Of a DNA stretch of 64,000 nucleotides, positions 58,747 to 64,000 are shown one piece after another. The DNA is from Gnetum montanum. Lineage: Eukaryota; Streptophyta; Gnetopsida; Gnetales; Gnetaceae. The DNA lies in assembly GCA_015680685.1 (NCBI GenBank), contig MNCI01013777.1, forward strand, positions 1-64,000, written 5' to 3'. A program made the translations under genes and the position numbers. The notes beneath the pieces were generated by a model. The model was not told the origin of the DNA and did no database searches. It saw only the letters and a list, made by a program, of their open reading frames with translations. Within the stretch, counting starts at the first letter, position 1. Each line of letters opens with the position of its first letter.

Positions 58747-59554
58747 TGATGAATCGTGATTCATTAGGCTCCGATATGAGACCTGTGACACTAGATGCAC
58801 GATATCTTGACTCCTGTGTAAGCATATAAATACACATGTAGGCATAAGAAGTTGAGAGTTAGTCAGTAGTTCATTTTAGAAGTTAGATTTTATTTTTAGT
58901 TCTTTTGAACCCTTTTTCCCTAGTGCATGCTCGCAGTGTGATGATTGTAATTGTATAGCACCTTCATTTAAGTGTGACATTCTTAGACACACACATGATC
59001 AGAAATAAAGATCGAGATTAGTTCATCATTGTAGCATTCACTTATTTTAATTATTTAACTATTATTTATTACTTTCATAATTAATCTCTCTATACCTTCC
59101 TCTCCTATCCCTATCAGTAAATGCAGAATGAGTACAACTTAATCATGAGCATTTAAGTGTGACTACTTGGTATCCCAGTAGCATACTTAGGACATGGACT
59201 TGGTAATCCTAGTAGTAGTACATGAGGTCTAAGATGTGTATGGATGATTAAGAAAACATGCTCATCGTGCTTAGGCTAGCTTAAACTCTCTTCACATTTT
59301 CCCTCTTAGCTTAATCAAAGTTATTTTCAATTACCTCTAGGAGTAGCAATAGTTTAGGACCACGTCATGCACCTCACTTTGGACTAAATCATACATGACA
59401 AAGAAAATACTAGTCTAGGTGGGAAGACAGCAAACTACGATCAATGAGTAACTATCTAGATACCACAGCTAGCCCAACTTTGGAGTTCAATCAAATCGTG
59501 TGTGAAACGCTCGTATTCATATGCTTGAGTGTAGGGGTACCTACCCACTCATCA
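58747..59554 (+). repeat. 3' LTR of C2
   Basis: 808 bp, TGATGA...TCATCA, followed by the atggt duplication. Confidence 0.92.
58772..58832 (+). promoter_or_regulatory. Shortened box array and TATA, C2 3' LTR
   Basis: Only cgatatga (58772) and cgatatct (58800) remain; about three boxes present in the 5' LTR are missing. TATAAATA at 58825 still lies 17 bp after the last box. Confidence 0.65.
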
Positions 59555-59559
59555 ATGGT

Positions 59560-60030
59560 CATTGGCACCTCCAAGATAGCAGTACCCCTATTGATAACCA
59601 AATTCCTATGGTTATTATGTTTAGCAACCTTCATCTCCATAGGACTCCTCTGGTTATGTTGCTTCTTACCAACCTCACAAATACCCACCCACAGTGTACC
59701 AATTGCCATATGCAAGAAGAGACACCACCTACTATCCTCATGCTCCTCCTATTCCTACACCTACTCCTCTACTCATACACAACTACCACTTGCTCTATTC
59801 ATGTAGGGTGAATTGCCTACCCAACCATAGTAAAGAAATGATACAAGGGTGGTCAATTTGCAACTAGTTAACCAACCAAGCAAGTTGGAATTATGATCAA
59901 ATAAAAGACCCTTCTTCCAACCTCGTAGTCCACCAAAGCCCTTAGACACATTAGTGGTTGGTAGCCCTAATCCTCCACCTTCCTCTACCTCACCTTTATC
60001 TATGTCCCCTTGAAACCAAAATCTCTCTTA
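59560..60030 (+). pseudogene. Gag of C0, C-terminal part after C2
   Basis: Continues the Pro/Tyr-rich gag tail broken at 50463 (TYYPHAPPIPTPTPLL near 59731-59778), as in the C1 and C2 gag tails. Stops and frameshifts follow until the protease. Confidence 0.6.
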
Positions 60031-60039
60031 AATCCATAC

Positions 60040-60470
60040 TATAATGTTGACCCATGCAATATCTGATTGGGTTCAAGCTAGTAACCTATCCAAGAAGTTA
60101 GCTAGTACCAAGAGTCCCTTACTATATTTTCACATTGCTAGGAATGAGCCTTATAAAGCTCTTCTTGACTCTAGTTCTGCTGTTAATTTGATCTCGCATG
60201 AGATGTACATTATGTGAAACCTTCCTCCCTTAAAGAAGAGAAACATCAGGTTAGATCTAGCATACTAGTCCATCACTATTTTACTAGGACTAGTAGAAGA
60301 CATTGTGAACACCATTTATGGGTGTTCATATCCTACCAACTTCTTAGTAATCAATGTGCAGAACTATAAGGGTGACATCCCAATTATTATGAAGAGGATG
60401 TGGTTAAGCATTGTTCATGCCGAAATGGACAATAGAGATCTTTCCTTAGAGATATCCAAAAATATGAACT
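60040..60470 (+). pseudogene. Protease of C0
   Basis: The active site reads ALLDSSSAVNLISHEM (60158-60205). The family has Asp-Ser-Gly-Ser-Ala-Val-Asn, so Gly is now Ser. It is followed by NLPPLKKRNIRLDLA, LGLVEDIV, GCSYPTNFLVI and GDIPIIM (60220-60390), the standard order for OTA-clade retropepsin. It is in the same frame as the RT and integrase below. A stop at the usual Gly-Arg-Pro-Trp region and others nearby break it. Confidence 0.82.
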
Positions 60471-60757
60471 TAGAAAAATCAAGAAATATTGCGTATCACA
60501 ATTCAGGGTGCCATTGTGTGTAGAAGATATGGTTAGTGAAGTGAACATCTATCTTTGTATGGAAGTAGTGTGCACCAGAAGCTGAAATCCATAGATGTTT
60601 ATACATGGGAGTCATAAAAGAAGAAGGCACCCAGTGGCTAATAGTTTATTCTAGTAGTATTACATTGTGCATGAAACCTATTGAGGGCCTAACATGTGAT
60701 TATGTTGCAAATATGGATAAACTCGAGCAAGTTCATCACTAGCTCTCAAGGGAGTAA

Positions 60758-61730
60758 ATGATGATCAATTATGAAGAGTTGAAGATTCCTAACAATTTCA
60801 AACAAGAACCCCTTGAATTCAAGATGCTATTGACCAGAATGGAGTATGTGTTCTTAAAAAATGAAAGGTTAGTCATTATTAATGCCAAACTTGCTATAGG
60901 ACAAAAGAACATGTTGATGAATGTTGTGGAAAAATATTCAACAACCTTTTCTTGGTCATATTCTAAGCTCATAGGAATAGATCCAAGAATATGCCAACAT
61001 TGAATATACACTAACCTTGCTATTAAGCCAAAATGACAGCCACAACAGCAATTGAATCTGACATTAAAGCATATTTTCAAAGAGGACATTGAGCAACTCC
61101 TCAACACAAGATTCATCTACCTTGTTATAGAGAGTAAGTGGGTTAGTCCACTCATGATCATGCCCAATAAAGGAGATAGAAGGAAGGTGTGCATTGACTT
61201 CTGGTTGCTCAATATGGCAACTTTCAAATATCATTTTCCATTGCCTTTTGCTGACCAAGTGCTAGACATTATTTCTAGGCACAGCTACTACAACTTTTTG
61301 GATAGTTATAGTGGCTATAACCAAATCTAGATCACACCAAGGAACCAAGTGAAGATGACTTTCACAAGTCCTTGGGGGACTTTTTCTTACCATCAAATGC
61401 CATTCGTTCTATGTAATTCCTTAGCTACATTTCAACAATTCGTCCTTAGCATTTTTTAACAAAAAATTAGTAGTAGGGTTCAAGTCTTCATGGATGACTT
61501 TTTTACCTATGAAGCTACATTTGAGCAAGCAAGGAGATATGTCAAAAGAAACCTTCAACTCAATTGGAAAAAGAGCCATCTTTTGATTCAAGAAGACATA
61601 TTCTTGGGGCAGTATATGTCAAAAGTAGGAATCAAGGTGGATCCTAAAAAGATAAGGTTCATTCAAAGAATAACCTATCAAACAAAAACTATTAAAGAAG
61701 TGTAGTCATTCCTTGGTCATACTAGCTACT
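60758..61730 (+). pseudogene. Reverse transcriptase of C0, catalytic motif intact
   Basis: The reading TTFSWSYSKLIGIDPRICQH (60941-61000) is the OTA-clade pre-RT motif. Then SKWVSPLMIMPNKGDRRKVCIDFWLLN (61133-61213), HFPLPFADQVLDII, SYYNFLDSYSGYNQI (61283-61327) and MTFTSPWGTFSYHQMPF (61354-61404). The catalytic FMDD at 61487-61498 is intact. LNWKKSHLL and FLGQYMSKVGIKVDPKKI follow. Stops stand at 61000, 61035, 61328, 61456 and 61703, several at expected Gln or Arg codons. Best preserved RT in the window. Confidence 0.88.
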
Positions 61731-61759
61731 ACTAGCACTTCATTGAGAACTTTCTCAAA

Positions 61760-62270
61760 ATCACCAAGTTGTTGGTTGAATTAATAAAGAAATATGCACC
61801 ATTTGTTTGGACCCTTGCATGTGAAACAACATTTCAATAACTATCTCAATTCTACAAGTACTTGATTGGTCTAGGTCATTTCATGTGGTAACTAATGCAT
61901 CAAAGTATGCTTTGGGGGTAGTGCTTACGTAGCTGGATGATCAAAAACATCCATATTATATTCATTGTACAAGCCGAAGTATCACAAGTGCATAGTTGAA
62001 TTACACCACATAGAAAAGGAGTTGATGGCAATGATGTTTACCCTAGAAATGTTTAGGCACTATGTGCTTGTTTATAAAGTATTCGTGAATAGAGATCATA
62101 GCACAATCTAGTTTTTAATGAATAAATCAATAGTAAGCCCCTATGTCATATGGTGGCTTGTGATTTTTCAAGAGTTCGATCTCACAATGGTAGATCAAAA
62201 GGATGTGGAAAATGTGATCGTTGACCACTTATCACAACTAATATGGGATGACAACGAGAGAGAGCCCCTT
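61760..62270 (+). pseudogene. RNase H of C0, frameshifted
   Basis: After the RT-connection (LVELIKKYAPFVWT, 61773-61815), the domain is visible by switching frames: DWSRSFHVVTNASKYALGVVLT (61864-61929), with Asn for the catalytic Asp, then LDDQKHPYYI and LNYTT-KEL. LEMFRHYVL follows (62046), with the end QKGVENVIVDHLSQL (62197-62240). At least two frameshifts that compensate each other. Confidence 0.78.
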
Positions 62271-62279
62271 ATCTAATCA

Positions 62280-63640
62280 ATTTCTTGATGAATCTCTCCT
62301 TGTAGGGGTCATTAATTCACAAATTCCTAATGAATCAAGATGATATGACACCATTCTCACTTATCTGCTCAAGCAAGAACTGCTGCAAGGGCTAGACACC
62401 TAAAAGAAACAATAGCTTCTTCACCAGGTTTAGTATTTCATGGAAGTCAATGAGAATATTTACAAAGTATGTCCTGATGGCTTGATGCACTGGTGAGTCC
62501 CTAACACAAATCAACTTGCATTCTCTAGGATGCTCATGAAGGCCCTTATGGGGACCATTATGCTAGGAAATGCACAACCATAAAAATCCTCATGGTAGGA
62601 TATTACTAGCCAACAATCTTTAGGGATGCACACCAATTTGTCCATGCTTGTGATTGTTGTTAGAGGGATGGTGGAATGACAACTCAAATGGAGGGGTCAA
62701 AGCAATGGATTCAGCCTCTGAGCCATTCAATATTTGAGGCATTGACTTTATGGGTCCCTTCATACCTTTGTCAAATGGAAAAGCATATATAATATTTGCA
62801 ATTGACTATTACACTAAGTGGGTCGAAGCAGTAGCTATGACCAACTGTACATCCACTACTGCTACTTGATTTGTATAAAAAAATATCATAAATAGGTTTG
62901 GTATGCCTCATGTGTTAATTTTTGACAATGGAATTCATTTCACAAGTGCTACTTTTCAAAAACTTATGCAACGCTTGGGGGTTGAGCACAAACTCACAAC
63001 ACCTTATCACCCTCAAGCCAATGGCCAAGCTGAAATCACTAATCATAAGATTATGAAAATTCTAACATGCACCATTAGCAAGTATCGAAGGGACTAGAGC
63101 ACTAAATTAAATGATGCCCTCTAGGCCTATTGCTCCACATGGAATCTTCCCATAGATTATTCTCCCTATGATCTTGTGTACCAAAAACTACCAACATTGC
63201 CCATCCAATCTGAGCCTCGTACACTCTCTAGAACCTATGACCTTGACATAGATCTAAGACTAGCGCAAATGAAAATATTAATGAACCTCAACTTGCTAGA
63301 TGAAAATACATTAATGGCCCTATTATCCATCAAATTTCATAAGGCATTCAACAAGAAATGTCATGACCTCAAAATAAGAAAAGCCAAGTTTCAACCAGGA
63401 GATAAGGTCCTCTACTGGAATCCTACACACATACCTTAACAAACCAAATTTCAAAAATTATGGGAAGGACCTTAATTTATTAAAGAAACCTTTTCATATG
63501 AGGTCATGATTATATATAAAGTTGATAGTCTAAACAAGAAGCAATTAGTCAACATCCAACAGCTAAAACCTTTCCATGAGCACAAGCCAACCAACTCAAT
63601 AGACACCTCACCAGATGAACAGCCACGCTCAATCTTTTAG
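62280..63640 (+). pseudogene. Integrase of C0, D-D-E residues intact
   Basis: The zinc-finger region has GHYAGNA-type His and CDCCQRDG-type Cys residues (62550-62670) in shifted frames. The core keeps GIDFMGPF (62737) with the first Asp, LIFDNGIHFTSATF (62915-62956) with the second Asp, and TPYHPQANGQAEITN (62999-63043) with the Glu. The C-terminal part is open at 63176-63439, with FQPGDKVLYWNP (63387) and QLVNIQQLKPFHEH (63544-63585). It ends at TAG 63638-63640. Stops at 63095, 63122 and 63437 and frameshifts near 62800 break the chain. Confidence 0.88.
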
Positions 63641-64000
63641 ATCTTCTCCTTCCAACTTAGTCATGGGGAATATGGCCATATTTACTAATACTTTACATGG
63701 CTTCTTAGTATTTTTACTTCATTTTTACACATTTTTGGTTTTACAACTTTTTGTTTTCATGTTCTTTATTTTACATCTTTTTTTTAGGTTATTGATCTTT
63801 TCTAAGGCTTTGTTTTATACCATCGTTAGTATATTTAATATTTCTTGAATACTCTTTTACTTTATTTTATATTTTCTTATGCTTGGTATAATTTTCTACT
63901 CTTTTNTTGGAAAGGAATCAATGGTTTGGATAGGGTGTGGCTTCAAAGGGATGTGGTATTCTTCATGCTTTTCCATTTTCCTATGTGCAGGGGTGATGAG
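63641..64000 (+). other. Start of conserved 3' noncoding region of C0
   Basis: Begins with cttagtcatggggaatatgg (63655), matching the gag end of C1/C2, then a T-rich stretch. agggtgtggcttcaaaggga (63930) corresponds to gggtgtgacatcaagggga of C2 (54165) and the like in C1. A single N at 63906. Confidence 0.6.

Larger units (their letters stand above)
50464..59554 (+). mobile_element. Complete pol-less Athila-like element C2 (gag + ORF3), nested in C0
   Basis: 9091 bp with LTRs 50464-51319 and 58747-59554. Target duplications are atggg (50459-50463) and atggt (59555-59559), one mismatch. It has the same order as C1: LTR, primer site, gag, conserved noncoding, internal box array, candidate intron, ORF3, purine tract, LTR. 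It lacks all pol domains. Its 5' LTR keeps three perfect CpG-containing cgatatcg boxes that are decayed elsewhere, consistent with being the youngest insertion here. Confidence 0.9.
47293..64000 (+). mobile_element. Athila-like gypsy element C0 with pol, split by C2; right end outside window
   Basis: 5' LTR, tRNA-Asp-type primer site and gag up to 50463, then element C2 (50464-59554). From 59555 come the rest of gag, protease, RT, RNase H, integrase and the start of the conserved 3' noncoding region. Joining at atggg/atggt restores the gag reading. The pol blocks stay almost entirely in one frame, and the RT FMDD and the integrase D-D-E residues are intact, so C0 is better preserved than A, B and D. 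Whether it carries ORF3 cannot be seen. Confidence 0.85.

Overview
This window is a stretch of a large, repeat-rich plant nuclear genome. The evidence is AT-rich sequence, plant-type LTR retrotransposons of several lineages (Tat/Ogre-like, Athila-like and chromovirus-type Ty3/gypsy, plus a Ty1/copia-like element), plant tRNA primer sites (initiator Met and, by inference, Asp), and stacked nested insertions that have decayed mainly by C-to-T and G-to-A change. A gymnosperm is a reasonable guess, because old elements are retained rather than deleted, but the sequence alone does not prove it. I see no intact host protein gene, rRNA, tRNA gene or CRISPR array. Every recognisable coding region is a broken transposon gene.

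Layout. (1) 1-9650: a Tat/Ogre-like gypsy element (A) whose reverse transcriptase is split at 1770/7433 by a complete gag-only copia-like element (H, 1771-7427) with 1.2 kb LTRs and a perfect 5-bp target duplication. (2) 9650-14790: AT-rich, mostly featureless, with one transcription-unit-like piece at 10.2-10.96 kb. (3) 14791-20731: a minus-strand chromovirus-like gypsy element (B) with both LTRs and a near-perfect target duplication. (4) 20.7-24.8 kb: unassigned. (5) 24.8-26.4 kb: three retroelement 5' ends stacked in 1.6 kb (F, G, C1). (6) 25556-34498: C1, a complete Athila-like element with gag and a third ORF but no pol. (7) 34.5-41.7 kb: remnants of G, then chromovirus-like element D. 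(8) 41.7-47.3 kb: low-copy-looking sequence with tandem repeats and a foldback element in a TA microsatellite. (9) 47293 to the window end: C0, an Athila-like element with gag and a nearly in-frame pol (protease, RT, RNase H, integrase). Its gag is interrupted by C2 (50464-59554), a second complete gag+ORF3 element lacking pol.

The C family is the most interesting part. Its five LTRs carry 8-bp CGATATCG-type boxes at a 14-bp pitch, and the last box always ends exactly 17 bp before the TATA-like sequence. The same box array with a TATA-like sequence also occurs INSIDE C1 (30128) and C2 (55216), upstream of a conserved ~920-codon ORF in the env position. That ORF begins just after a conserved splice-acceptor-like AG, with a GT donor candidate at matching positions in both copies. 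I infer an internal promoter and a spliced subgenomic transcript for ORF3. A second motif, AGATGTCTT-like, is repeated about ten times upstream of TATA in the LTRs of two unrelated elements (copia-like H and gypsy B). C0 could have supplied pol functions to C1 and C2, since all share LTR, primer-site and gag type.
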